50,981 nt of DNA from SKVR01 sp037441525 (GTDB lineage Bacteria; Bacteroidota; Bacteroidia; Bacteroidales; UBA7960). Below, in pieces: positions 41,325-50,352 of this stretch. Positions within the stretch are counted from its first letter, which is position 1. Every line of letters begins with the position of its first letter. A model generated the notes under the pieces. It saw only the letters and a program-made list of their open reading frames with translations. It did not search any database and had not been told where the DNA came from. The translations under genes were made by a program, and so were the position numbers. The DNA lies in the NCBI GenBank assembly GCA_037441525.1, contig JBBISA010000030.1, forward strand, positions 1 through 50,981, in the 5' to 3' direction.

Positions 41325-44300
41325 ATGCAACAACATTTACCCCTTAAATTTGCCCTTGCTGGCATCTTTTTTATTTTTGTTTTTAGTATTCACCCATCCC
41401 TGGCCCAGGTTGTTAATGTCGGAGCCGGAAGTTATACAAAAACATTTCCCGGCACCGACCAGGCTGGCAGAAACTCCTTTCCAACAGGTACACCACAGCT
41501 TTCCGGCAATGCGTTGGGTAAACCGGTTCCCACCAACGACTGGTGGTCAACCCTCATCAAAGAAAACCACGCATCAAATCTTTTTACCTACCCCTATACC
41601 CTTAAAAGTGTAAACAACGGACTGGTTGTTAGCTATATACCTTGGGGGGTTATCGGAGACCTGGTACCTATCGTGGTTGGTGTGCAGGGATTATCAGCAA
41701 CCCGAACCACTATTTCAGATTTTTCAGACTGGACCATTACTATGGATTGGAATGATGGCAACCGCAATTTTAAAACCACTGCCGGTATTGCAATGCCATT
41801 CCTGTATTTTACAAAAAAATCAACCGATATAGCCCAGGTTACAATTGCATCGGGTACGGTTGAAGTTATTAACGAAATGATAGTAATCACCAACGCCATA
41901 AACGGTGCCGATTTTGCCATTTTTGCCCCGGTGGGCAGCACCTGGACAAAAACAGGGAACATATACACATCTAACCTTAATGGAAAAGATTACTGGTCTA
42001 TGGCATTTATTCCCCTCACTGCTGCCAATGTAACAGCAGTGGCCAATGAATACAAAAAGTACGCCTACGTTTTCCCGGTAAATACATTAGCATCATGGGA
42101 ATACAAGGAGTCTTCGTCCGTTCTGAGAACCGAATTCGAAGTGATTACCGAAGTAAAGGAGGGCGTCAAAGACCAAATGCTTATCGGCCTGTTACCACAC
42201 CAATGGGCCAATCTGGCAACTGATTCGCCGGTTCCTGACAAATACAGCTATGCATCAGTAAGGGGTCAGATTAAAACCATGGAGGGAAACACTTTTGCCG
42301 TAGAAAACACTTTTTCCGGAATTTTACCCACTCTTCCCTACATCAACCAATACTCCGAAGGATTTTCGCCAGCATTGCTTTCAGAAAAAATAAATTTGAT
42401 AAAAGACAATCAACTCGATGTGTGGACCGATTCGTACAATGAAGGTCAATTAATGAACCGGCTTATTCAAACCGCCCGCATAGCGCACGAAATGGGAAAT
42501 ATAGACGCCCGTAATGCAATTATTAAAACCATAAAAGACAGATTGCAGAACTGGCTTACAGCTACCCAGGGAGAGCGGGCTTTCCTGTTTTATTATAACG
42601 CAACCTGGACGGCAATGATAGGCTATCCGGCAGGTCATGGGCAGGACAGCAACCTCAACGACCATCATTTTCATTGGGGATATTTTATCCATGCTGCTTC
42701 ATTCATTGAACAGTTCGAACCCGGTTGGGCGGCTCAGTGGGGCGAAATGGTGAACCTGCTGGTGCGCGATGCCGCATCGATGTACCGCGACGATACCATG
42801 TTTCCTTACCTGAGAAACTTCAGTCCTTATGCAGGACACTGCTGGGCCAATGGGTTTGCCTCCTTTCCGCAGGGAAATGACCAGGAATCAACATCCGAAA
42901 GTATGCAATTCAACTCGTCATTGATCCATTGGGGCACAATCACCGGCAACAAAGCCATCCGTGATCTGGGTATTTATCTTTATACCACCGAACAAACTGC
43001 CATTGAAGAATACTGGTTCGATATGTACAAGCGCAATTTCAGACCCGAACAACAATTCAGTCTTGTTTCGCGGGTGTGGGGAAACAGCTATGATAACGGA
43101 ACCTTCTGGACCAGTGATATTGCAGCATCTTACGGCATTGAGCTTTATCCCATACACGGCGGTTCTTTATACCTTGGCCACAACCATGCGTATGTTACAA
43201 AACTCTGGAACGAAATAAAAGCCAACACAGGCATTTCCAGCAATCAAGCCAACTCAAATCTTTGGCACGATGTAATGTGGAAATACAATGCATTTATCGA
43301 TCCCCCCGGAGCAATTGCCATGTACAACTCCTACCCCGAACGATCGCTAAAATTCGGAATTTCCGATGCACAAACCTACTATTGGCTTCATGCCATGAAT
43401 TCATTGGGTCGTGTTGATGCCACAATTACTGCCAATTACCCCATAGCAGCTGCTTTCACCAAAACCAACAAAACCATTTATGTAGCACATAATTACTCAC
43501 ACGAACCCCTGACTATTCGTTTTTCAACAGGATTTGAGTTTGAAGTGCCTCCAGGCAAACTTAAAACCAGTAAGGATATTGCCATTTCGGGCACTCTCAC
43601 TTCCACTTTTAACAGGGCCTATGCATTTGGCAGTGTTCAGCTGAATCTTGAAATAACTGAAGGCACACCCACGAAAGTTGAATTTGTAAATGGCACCACA
43701 GTAATAGGAACTGTTGCCGAAGCACCATTTAGGTGGAATGCCACCGGACTGGCCCCAGGGCGCCATAACATTTATGCGAGAATTTTTGACGGCAACCAGT
43801 TCAATATTTCAAATATAGTGCAGGTGGTAGCCGGCAACAATCTCCCGTTGGGTGGTGTTGCCTGGCCCATTCCTGGAACCATTGAACCAGGAAATTATGA
43901 TGTTTTCGAAGGCGGAAACGGACAAAATGTTACCTATTTCGACATGTCGAACAGCAATGCCGGAGGCTACAGACCTGACGAATTTGTTGATGCCAGCTAC
44001 TCTTCAACCGAAGGAGCTACAGTTGGTTGGATTGCCGGAGGCGAATGGCTTGAATTCACCGTAAATGTTACTCAAACAGGAACATACTCCATGGCATTCA
44101 GGTATGCATCGGGTAATCCGGCGGGTGGTGGCCCATTCTACCTTCAAATTGACGGAAAAACTCTTACAGACCCTATAACTGTGCCTTCCACATCAACTAC
44201 CAACTGGAGCACCTGGGCAACCAGAACAGTTACCGGAATTCCGCTCACTGCCGGAGAACGTAAGCTGCGTGTTCGTTTCAATAATGGCGAATTCAATCTT

Positions 44301-45491
44301 GGCAAAATGACATTTATCCGCACTGGCGCTATTCCCGTCAGCTACCCTGCCGCAAATGCGGGTAATCATGTTAAGGTTGTGTTGCCCGAAACCACTGCAA
44401 CGCTCAATGGCTCAGCAAGCACCGAAAGCACAGGTCAGCCTCTGTCGTTTTTATGGACACAGGTTTATGGCCCTTCAGTTATTGAATTTTCTGACCCTGG
44501 TGAGGCTTCCCCTTCGGTTAGTAATCTTGTCGAAGGAGTTTACCGTGTAAGACTAATGGTAACAAACACCGATCAGCGAAGCGATCAGGCCGAAATATTT
44601 ATTATTGTTTCTGCCACAGAAAACATCCTTCCCATGGTATCGCTAAATGCACCGGCCAATAATTCAACCTTCAGGGCAGGTACCGAAATTACACTATCAG
44701 CCATTGCCGGCGATTTCGATGGAAATGTGGTAAGGGTTGATTTCTACTATGATGATGTTTTTATTGGATCAGATGAAACCGCCCCTTACAGCTTAAAATG
44801 GACTCCTTTGGCAGGCAATTATTCTATAACTGCCAAGGCAATCGATAATGATAGTGGTGAAAGCACATCGCAAACTGTCAGAGTAATGGTTGTTCCGGTA
44901 TTTACCTGTTCAGGTACTTTAACCCAAGCTCTCGAAGGCTCGTTTACAACCGGGTATATCTACACATTCGAAACCGTTGGCAATACGGTAACCATCACCT
45001 TTGAGCTGCTCGATAACAGGTCGGGTGTAATAGCTTACCTTTGGAACAGAACTCCATTTTCAGAGCAAAGCATGACCAGCGTTGGGAACAAAAAATTCTC
45101 CATCACCCGCGGTGGACTTGAAGCAGGTGCAGTGATTGAAGTGGCCTGTAAATTTGCTTTTGCAGGTGGATTGGCGGTTACAAGGTATATTACCTATACT
45201 GTGGGGACACAATGTGGTGGCGTAAATACTGATAAGCTTGAGGCAAACCTTCTGGCACCGGCAATTTACCCAAATCCTGTCAATGACAAACTATTCATAA
45301 GGTTTGCAGGTAATGTTGAAAGAAATTTTGATTTAAGCATTATCGACATCAATGGTAAAATAATCCAACATCAGTTACTTGTTGACGAAACTACTGAGAT
45401 TGATACATCTCGCCTGGGTGCAGGCATCTATTTCATTCACTTCAAAAATCAGAAGGAGTATTTCAGGCGCAAATTACTGATAGCGCGCTAA
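41325..45491 (+). CDS. Secreted multidomain GH81 endo-beta-1,3-glucanase with T9SS sorting domain
   Basis: An extracellular enzyme expected to cut beta-1,3-glucan (laminarin, curdlan, fungal walls). Residues are counted from an in-frame ATG at 41286; the ATG at 41325 starts a better signal peptide (MQQHLPLKFALAGIFFIFVF). The GH81 domain covers about 50-770 with LNDHHFHWGYFIHAA (proposed catalytic Asp459) and FPQGNDQESTSESMQF (Glu534, Glu538). Then come an Ig-like module (about 787-848), a CBM6-like module (855-1009, WIAGGEWLEFTVNV), a PKD-like module (1019-1109), an Ig-like module (1111-1201) and a CBM56-like module (1207-1309, CKFAFAGGLAVTRYITYTVG), CBM56 being a beta-1,3-glucan binder. A T9SS tail closes it (1321-1401, IYPNPVNDKLFIRF, GIYFIHFKNQKEYFRRKLLI). 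A strong terminator follows. Confidence 0.93.
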   Translation: MQQHLPLKFALAGIFFIFVFSIHPSLAQVVNVGAGSYTKTFPGTDQAGRNSFPTGTPQLSGNALGKPVPTNDWWSTLIKENHASNLFTYPYTLKSVNNGLVVSYIPWGVIGDLVPIVVGVQGLSATRTTISDFSDWTITMDWNDGNRNFKTTAGIAMPFLYFTKKSTDIAQVTIASGTVEVINEMIVITNAINGADFAIFAPVGSTWTKTGNIYTSNLNGKDYWSMAFIPLTAANVTAVANEYKKYAYVFPVNTLASWEYKESSSVLRTEFEVITEVKEGVKDQMLIGLLPHQWANLATDSPVPDKYSYASVRGQIKTMEGNTFAVENTFSGILPTLPYINQYSEGFSPALLSEKINLIKDNQLDVWTDSYNEGQLMNRLIQTARIAHEMGNIDARNAIIKTIKDRLQNWLTATQGERAFLFYYNATWTAMIGYPAGHGQDSNLNDHHFHWGYFIHAASFIEQFEPGWAAQWGEMVNLLVRDAASMYRDDTMFPYLRNFSPYAGHCWANGFASFPQGNDQESTSESMQFNSSLIHWGTITGNKAIRDLGIYLYTTEQTAIEEYWFDMYKRNFRPEQQFSLVSRVWGNSYDNGTFWTSDIAASYGIELYPIHGGSLYLGHNHAYVTKLWNEIKANTGISSNQANSNLWHDVMWKYNAFIDPPGAIAMYNSYPERSLKFGISDAQTYYWLHAMNSLGRVDATITANYPIAAAFTKTNKTIYVAHNYSHEPLTIRFSTGFEFEVPPGKLKTSKDIAISGTLTSTFNRAYAFGSVQLNLEITEGTPTKVEFVNGTTVIGTVAEAPFRWNATGLAPGRHNIYARIFDGNQFNISNIVQVVAGNNLPLGGVAWPIPGTIEPGNYDVFEGGNGQNVTYFDMSNSNAGGYRPDEFVDASYSSTEGATVGWIAGGEWLEFTVNVTQTGTYSMAFRYASGNPAGGGPFYLQIDGKTLTDPITVPSTSTTNWSTWATRTVTGIPLTAGERKLRVRFNNGEFNLGKMTFIRTGAIPVSYPAANAGNHVKVVLPETTATLNGSASTESTGQPLSFLWTQVYGPSVIEFSDPGEASPSVSNLVEGVYRVRLMVTNTDQRSDQAEIFIIVSATENILPMVSLNAPANNSTFRAGTEITLSAIAGDFDGNVVRVDFYYDDVFIGSDETAPYSLKWTPLAGNYSITAKAIDNDSGESTSQTVRVMVVPVFTCSGTLTQALEGSFTTGYIYTFETVGNTVTITFELLDNRSGVIAYLWNRTPFSEQSMTSVGNKKFSITRGGLEAGAVIEVACKFAFAGGLAVTRYITYTVGTQCGGVNTDKLEANLLAPAIYPNPVNDKLFIRFAGNVERNFDLSIIDINGKIIQHQLLVDETTEIDTSRLGAGIYFIHFKNQKEYFRRKLLIAR

Positions 45492-45502
45492 TGAAAAAAA
45501 CC

Positions 45503-45537
45503 GAATGGCCGGCAAATGACCGGCCATTCATTTTTTA
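45503..45537 (+). terminator. Intrinsic terminator of GH81 gene
   Basis: Perfect 10-bp stem GAATGGCCGG (45503-45512) with CCGGCCATTC (45520-45529), 7-base loop, then ATTTTTTAT. It starts 11 bases after the stop codon. Confidence 0.92.
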
Positions 45538-45563
45538 TATAATGCTCTATTGGTTTATTTTAC

Positions 45564-45571
45564 TACCTTTG
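45564..45571 (+). promoter_or_regulatory. Likely -7 box of DEAD-box helicase gene, with a long leader
   Basis: TACCTTTG is an exact TAnnTTTG match, but no TTG sits at the ideal distance. If used, transcription starts near 45577 and the mRNA has about 260 untranslated bases before the ATG at 45839. The region 45572-45838 has no gene. Confidence 0.45.
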
Positions 45572-45838
45572 CATCATTGTTAAAGAATCTATACATTGTC
45601 TTAATGACAATTACCTATAAAAATTGCTCATCCCGCCGCCGGTTACCCCTTTGCCCTTTCAAGCGAACCAACTAACCAAACTGTGCTTCCCGTCCCAATG
45701 ATTAGGAAAGGACTGTGGCATGACAATTCATTATTGACCAGGAATCTTTTTCATAAGGTATTTTCCTTCACTTAAAACGACCGGTGAGCTGGAAAATTCA
45801 AAAATCTTATGCCGGTCAACATTTATTAGAATATCCTA

Positions 45839-47161
45839 ATGACATTCAACGATTTAAATTTAATTGAACCCATCCTTAAGGCATTAAATACCGAAGGATA
45901 CACCACCCCTACTCCTGTTCAGGCAAGCGCCATTCCCCATATTTTAAAAGGGAAAGATGTATTGGGTTGTGCCCAGACCGGTACCGGAAAAACTGCAGCA
46001 TTTGCCATCCCCATCATTCAACTCATGCACCAGAGCGCTGCCGGCAATCCGGCTGGCAAAAGGGTGATAAAGTGTTTGGTGCTCACCCCTACCCGCGAAC
46101 TCGCCATCCAAATTGGTGAGAGTTTAGAAAGCTATGGCCGGAATACCCGGTTGAAATACAAGGTAATTTTTGGAGGCGTTAATCAGCATAGCCAGGTTGA
46201 GTCGCTCAAATCAGGACTTGATATTTTGGTTGCAACCCCTGGTCGCCTGCTCGACCTAATGCAACAGGGCTATGTAAACCTTAAGAATATAGAGTATTTT
46301 GTTCTTGACGAAGCCGATCGGATGCTCGATATGGGGTTTCTGAAAGATGTTAAAAAGATCATTGCTCACCTTCCCGTGCGCCGTCAGTCTCTTTTCTTTT
46401 CGGCCACCATGCCTGCCGATATAGTTGAACTGGCTGATACCATTTTGCGCCACCCGGTAAAGGTTGAAGTTACACCCCCCGCTACAACCGTTGAAATGAT
46501 TGACCAGGTTGTGTATTTTGTTGACAAGAAGAATAAAATGCCGCTTCTTAAAGAAATACTCGAAAGCCAGGGCATTGAAAGAGCCCTGATCTTTACCCGC
46601 ACCAAGCATGGTGCCGACAAGGTTGCCCGCGAACTCACCAAATCAAAGATCAGGGCGCTTGCTATTCATGGCAATAAATCGCAAAACGCCAGGCAGGCGG
46701 CACTGGCTGCCTTTAAGGCATCAGAAATCAGGGTAATGGTGGCTACCGACATTGCTGCCCGAGGTATTGACATTGATGATCTTACCCATGTTATCAATTT
46801 TGAACTACCCAATATTGCCGAATCTTATGTGCACCGCATAGGCCGGACAGGGCGTGCCGGTGCAGCCGGTAAAGCCATTGCCCTTTGCGACATTGAAGAA
46901 AAAGAATACCTGAAGGATATTCAGAAGTTAATCGGTAAAAAGGTAACTGAAATTTCTGACCATGGATACCCCTTGGTGATCCACACTATTGAAAAGAAAT
47001 TGCCCCAACAACAACGTGGTGGCAGGAACAGGAATAGTGAGAAAAGCCCTGATAATTCTCAAGAAAAAAACACTCCTGCAAAGAATGGTTTTCGCAAAAA
47101 GGGTCACCACAACCGGAACGACAATTACCGTAAGAGCTCCTTTAAAAAAGAAGTAGCCTAA
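45839..47161 (+). CDS. DEAD-box ATP-dependent RNA helicase (RhlE-like)
   Basis: A 440-residue RNA helicase that unwinds short RNA duplexes in ribosome assembly, mRNA turnover or cold adaptation. All family motifs are present: Q motif PTPVQASAIPHIL, motif I AQTGTGKTAA, Ia TPTRELAIQ, II VLDEADRML, III FSATMP, IV ALIFTRTKHGADKV, V ATDIAARGIDI and VI HRIGRTGRAG. The last 60 residues are Arg/Lys/Asn rich and disordered (QQQRGGRNRNSEKS to YRKSSFKKE), a typical RNA-binding tail. Bacteria carry several paralogues, so an exact name is not assigned. Confidence 0.95.
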   Translation: MTFNDLNLIEPILKALNTEGYTTPTPVQASAIPHILKGKDVLGCAQTGTGKTAAFAIPIIQLMHQSAAGNPAGKRVIKCLVLTPTRELAIQIGESLESYGRNTRLKYKVIFGGVNQHSQVESLKSGLDILVATPGRLLDLMQQGYVNLKNIEYFVLDEADRMLDMGFLKDVKKIIAHLPVRRQSLFFSATMPADIVELADTILRHPVKVEVTPPATTVEMIDQVVYFVDKKNKMPLLKEILESQGIERALIFTRTKHGADKVARELTKSKIRALAIHGNKSQNARQAALAAFKASEIRVMVATDIAARGIDIDDLTHVINFELPNIAESYVHRIGRTGRAGAAGKAIALCDIEEKEYLKDIQKLIGKKVTEISDHGYPLVIHTIEKKLPQQQRGGRNRNSEKSPDNSQEKNTPAKNGFRKKGHHNRNDNYRKSSFKKEVA

Positions 47162-47189
47162 AATTGTAATTGATTTCCGGGAAAGTTGC

Positions 47190-48218
47190 CTAATGATTAG
47201 AACCGGGACTTTCTTCTCTTCCATCTTTGTATCTGGCAAAACGTCCCTGTTCGCGGGGATGAACATGATCATAGCGTTGCCATGGCCATCCGCCAAACTG
47301 TGTGCGGCGGTAATCGGCAAAAGCCTGGTTTATTTCTTCGGTTGTGTTCATAACAAAGGGGCCATGCTGAACAATGGGTTCGTTGATAGGCATGGCTTCC
47401 ATGAATAAAAACAAGGCTTCCTTTTCTGCACACTCAATTATAGCAGCCTGATCGGCAAGCATTTCAACAGCATTGCCCGGATTAATATTAATTCCCGCAA
47501 TAGCAATATTGCCGCCCTGATAGTAGTAAAGCATCCTGTTTTTTTCGATGGATGCTGGCGGTAATGTAAACCGGGCACCTGGTTCCATTTTTATGGTCCA
47601 GATGTTGACGCCGTTTTCAGGTTCTGCGGCCCAGGAGGCAGGTGCCGGAGCAGGGGCTGTGTTGCCATTTAGGTTGCCGGCATAAATACGTACTGTTGTT
47701 TTTTTTCCGTTTTCATCAGCAATAACGAGTTCGGGGATAGTTTCACCCCATAGCATCTTAAAGTGCGGATCAGCAAATTTGTTGCGTTTAGACAGGTTTA
47801 GCCAAATCTGAAAAAGTTCCACAGGGTTGCGTGCATCTCTTTTTACCAGCGGAAACATTTCACAGTGCTGCAAACCTGCCCCGGCTGTCATCCATTGAAC
47901 ATCACCCATGCCATATCGTCCGGCAGCTCCATGACTGTCGCTGTGATCAACAAACCCATCCAAAACTATGGTTACGGTTTCGAAACCACGGTGGGGGTGT
48001 GCCGGAAATCCTGGAATGCGCTCACCATGATACATGCGCCATCCATCCTTTATGGTAAAATCCTGACCTATATAACGCCCTGCCAGAGAAGCTGCGGGGC
48101 CCATTTCATCATTGCCCTTTGGATAGTCATCCTTATGATGAACACAAAAAATAAAGGGATTGTCCGTTGGCCACATAAAACCAAGGGGCTTTACATCGAC
48201 AATAACTTTGTTGTACAT
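47190..48218 (-). CDS. Pirin family protein
   Basis: A 342-residue bicupin protein. The N-terminal cupin holds the metal site: PAHPHRGFETVTIVLDGFVDHSDSHG (two His in HPH, a further His later) and DVQWMTAGAGLQHCEMFP (His and Glu). The VELFQIWLNL block is also typical of pirins. The C-terminal cupin (about 225-320) is degenerate. Some bacterial pirins have quercetin dioxygenase activity and others bind partner proteins; the role here is unknown. It is convergent with the helicase gene and followed upstream by the desaturase in the same direction. Confidence 0.92.
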   Translation of the reverse strand: MYNKVIVDVKPLGFMWPTDNPFIFCVHHKDDYPKGNDEMGPAASLAGRYIGQDFTIKDGWRMYHGERIPGFPAHPHRGFETVTIVLDGFVDHSDSHGAAGRYGMGDVQWMTAGAGLQHCEMFPLVKRDARNPVELFQIWLNLSKRNKFADPHFKMLWGETIPELVIADENGKKTTVRIYAGNLNGNTAPAPAPASWAAEPENGVNIWTIKMEPGARFTLPPASIEKNRMLYYYQGGNIAIAGININPGNAVEMLADQAAIIECAEKEALFLFMEAMPINEPIVQHGPFVMNTTEEINQAFADYRRTQFGGWPWQRYDHVHPREQGRFARYKDGREESPGSNH

Positions 48219-48273
48219 GGCTATGCTTTTTTAATGAATGTAAAACTGCTTTTTTTAATAACGGATATATGCT

Positions 48274-49356
48274 TTAATACTTAATTTTTCCGAGGTTCTT
48301 CAATGTTTTGATATGCGATTGAAGGGCATCGCAAAAAGTATCAAAAATATAGTATGGAACATTATATTCACGGGCAGTTGATTCAACTATTTTTGAAAGG
48401 GCAGGATAATGCACATGACAGATACGTGGGAAAAGATGGTGCTCGGTTTGAAAGTTCAATCCCCCGACATACCAAGATAAGATTTTGTTATTCCGTGCAA
48501 AATCGCATGATGCTTTTAACTGATGTATAAGAAGCGTATCCTGAATTTTACCATCATCTCCAGGAAGAGCCTGGCAGGGCCCCTCTACCACATGTGCCAA
48601 CTGGAAAATAATGGCCAGGATGGAGCCTGCAACAAGATGCATCAATAAAAAACCCAGTAAAACCTGCCACCACAATAAAGAAGTAAAAACTACCGGCACA
48701 ACAATGATTATTCCGAAATAAATCAATTTGGATACAATTAGCAAAGCCAGCGACTTGCGAAACGCTTCTGGGGAAATATTGGTGATCCCTTTTTTGCGGT
48801 ATTTGAAACGCTTGGGAATATCCATAACAACCATGGAAAGGGTCATAAGAGAATAAAGAAACCAGGCATAAATGTACTGATACCGGTGATAACTTTTCAG
48901 TGGCGATGCATAAGCAAACCTCAATATAGCACGGCTGTCTATATCTTCATCCTTGCCATAAATATTGGTAAAAACATGATGAAGCTTGTTGTGCTTTATT
49001 TTCCAGTTATAGGCATCGGCCCCCATCATGTTCATGGTTAGTCCCATCAGGGCATTTACCCGCTGATTGAGCGAATAAGCTGCATGATTACCATCATGCA
49101 TCACCGACATTCCTATACCTGCAATTCCCACGCCCATTATAACATAAAGAAGAAAAACCATCCACAATGGCAGGGCAAAAAATACGATAGCAAGGTAGGG
49201 TAATATATACAATGACATCATAACAACAGTTTTAAAAACCATTTCCCTGTTGTGTGCCTTAGAAAGGCCTATTGCAGCAAAGTGCTCCTTAACACGCTGG
49301 TGTAGCACTTTTTTAAAGACCATCTGGTGGTCTTGTATAAACGATATTGAAGTCAT
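48274..49356 (-). CDS. Membrane fatty acid desaturase (acyl-lipid/acyl-CoA type)
   Basis: A 360-residue integral membrane di-iron enzyme that puts a double bond into fatty acyl chains using oxygen. Three His boxes are intact: HDGNH (His87, His91), HNKLHH (His122, His126, His127) and QTEHH (Gln303, His306, His307). The Gln in the third box is the hallmark of front-end (delta-5/delta-6-like) desaturases. Unlike many eukaryotic relatives it has no cytochrome b5 domain, so it needs an external electron donor such as ferredoxin. Four membrane spans in two pairs. Its presence implies oxygen exposure of the host. About 55 bases separate it from the pirin gene, so a joint transcript is possible. Confidence 0.92.
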   Translation of the reverse strand: MTSISFIQDHQMVFKKVLHQRVKEHFAAIGLSKAHNREMVFKTVVMMSLYILPYLAIVFFALPLWMVFLLYVIMGVGIAGIGMSVMHDGNHAAYSLNQRVNALMGLTMNMMGADAYNWKIKHNKLHHVFTNIYGKDEDIDSRAILRFAYASPLKSYHRYQYIYAWFLYSLMTLSMVVMDIPKRFKYRKKGITNISPEAFRKSLALLIVSKLIYFGIIIVVPVVFTSLLWWQVLLGFLLMHLVAGSILAIIFQLAHVVEGPCQALPGDDGKIQDTLLIHQLKASCDFARNNKILSWYVGGLNFQTEHHLFPRICHVHYPALSKIVESTAREYNVPYYIFDTFCDALQSHIKTLKNLGKIKY

Positions 49357-49730
49357 CCTGATTATAAATTAAAATAATACAACGCCCTTTAGGTTCCCTC
49401 TGCAATGGTTCAGCAAAATTGGTTGTTGATATCAGGCATAAATCGGTTGAAACGGTTTGGAATTTTGCACTTGGCTGGTTCGCGCCCCGGGTGAGCCAAT
49501 TTCGGGATTATGACCATAAAGATAGCTTATTCCTGAGTGTTAATAACTAATCTACCATAAAACCTTTACCAATATATCTTCAATAATTAAAACACCCATG
49601 CTCATAATATTTTATCCATAATAGCAACATTTTATGTAACCCAGTTCGTTCATTTTCAGTATCATCAAAAACATCAAAATAAAAAACTGTTGAATCATCA
49701 CAACAACCATCACTAAATAAATTACCACCC
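49357..49730. other. Intergenic region between divergent genes
   Basis: About 374 bases between the divergent desaturase and C_GCAxxG_C_C genes. AT-rich, presumably holding both promoters, but no box pair with correct spacing was identified. No gene or RNA seen. Confidence 0.5.
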
Positions 49731-50237
49731 ATGGACACTATAACTCTGAAGACTCCCACTGAACCAATTCTATCTCAGGCAGAAAAAACAAAGTTAAAGA
49801 CTGAAAATGCGCTTGAATTATTCAGATGCGGGCTAAACTGCGCACAATCAGTTGTCTCAGTATTCGCCCATGATTTGAAATTTAACAGAGAGCAGGCTTT
49901 GCACGCAACGGCAGGGTTTGGTGGTGGAATGGGAAGATTGCAGGATACTTGCGGTGCCGTTACAGGAGCTTTTATGGTTATTGGAATTTTTAATGCCCAA
50001 AAAGTTTCTGACAATTCAGAACTTAAGGAACAGAGTAACCTAATGATTAGGGGATTCTGTGAAAAATTTGAAGAGAAACATCTTACTACATATTGCCGCT
50101 CTTTGCTCCGGTGCGACATAAATTCATTAACGGGAAAGGAATTCTTTAATGAGAACAACCTAAGAGAGAGGGTTTGTGAGAAATGTGTTGCGGACAGCAT
50201 TGTTATTCTCGATGAAATTCTGACAAGCGAAGAATAA
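49731..50237 (+). CDS. C_GCAxxG_C_C family redox-type protein
   Basis: A 168-residue soluble protein with the family's spaced cysteines: FRCGLNCAQSVVSVF (around 32-45), GGGMGRLQDTCGAVTGAFMVIG (around 65-86), TTYCRSLLRCDIN (around 120-132) and RERVCEKCVADS (around 148-160). The family is presumed to bind a redox cofactor or metal, and some members sit next to redox enzymes, but no activity is established. Here it stands alone. A dyad is found 49 bases after the stop. Confidence 0.88.
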   Translation: MDTITLKTPTEPILSQAEKTKLKTENALELFRCGLNCAQSVVSVFAHDLKFNREQALHATAGFGGGMGRLQDTCGAVTGAFMVIGIFNAQKVSDNSELKEQSNLMIRGFCEKFEEKHLTTYCRSLLRCDINSLTGKEFFNENNLRERVCEKCVADSIVILDEILTSEE

Positions 50238-50285
50238 AACACCTTACAAAAAGTCTGACGGTTAAATGCATCATTATCAATTGGC

Positions 50286-50307
50286 GATATTGAACCAATT
50301 CAATATC
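50286..50307. promoter_or_regulatory. 22-bp dyad upstream of the isomerase-like gene
   Basis: GATATTGAA (50286-50294), CCAA, TTCAATATC (50299-50307), a perfect 9+4+9 hairpin followed by TTTATACCCGTTT. It may be a weak terminator for the C_GCAxxG_C_C gene or an operator 46 bases before the next start codon. Confidence 0.4.
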
Positions 50308-50352
50308 TTTATACCCGTTTAATGAGTATCATAATTCAAAATAAAAACAAAA

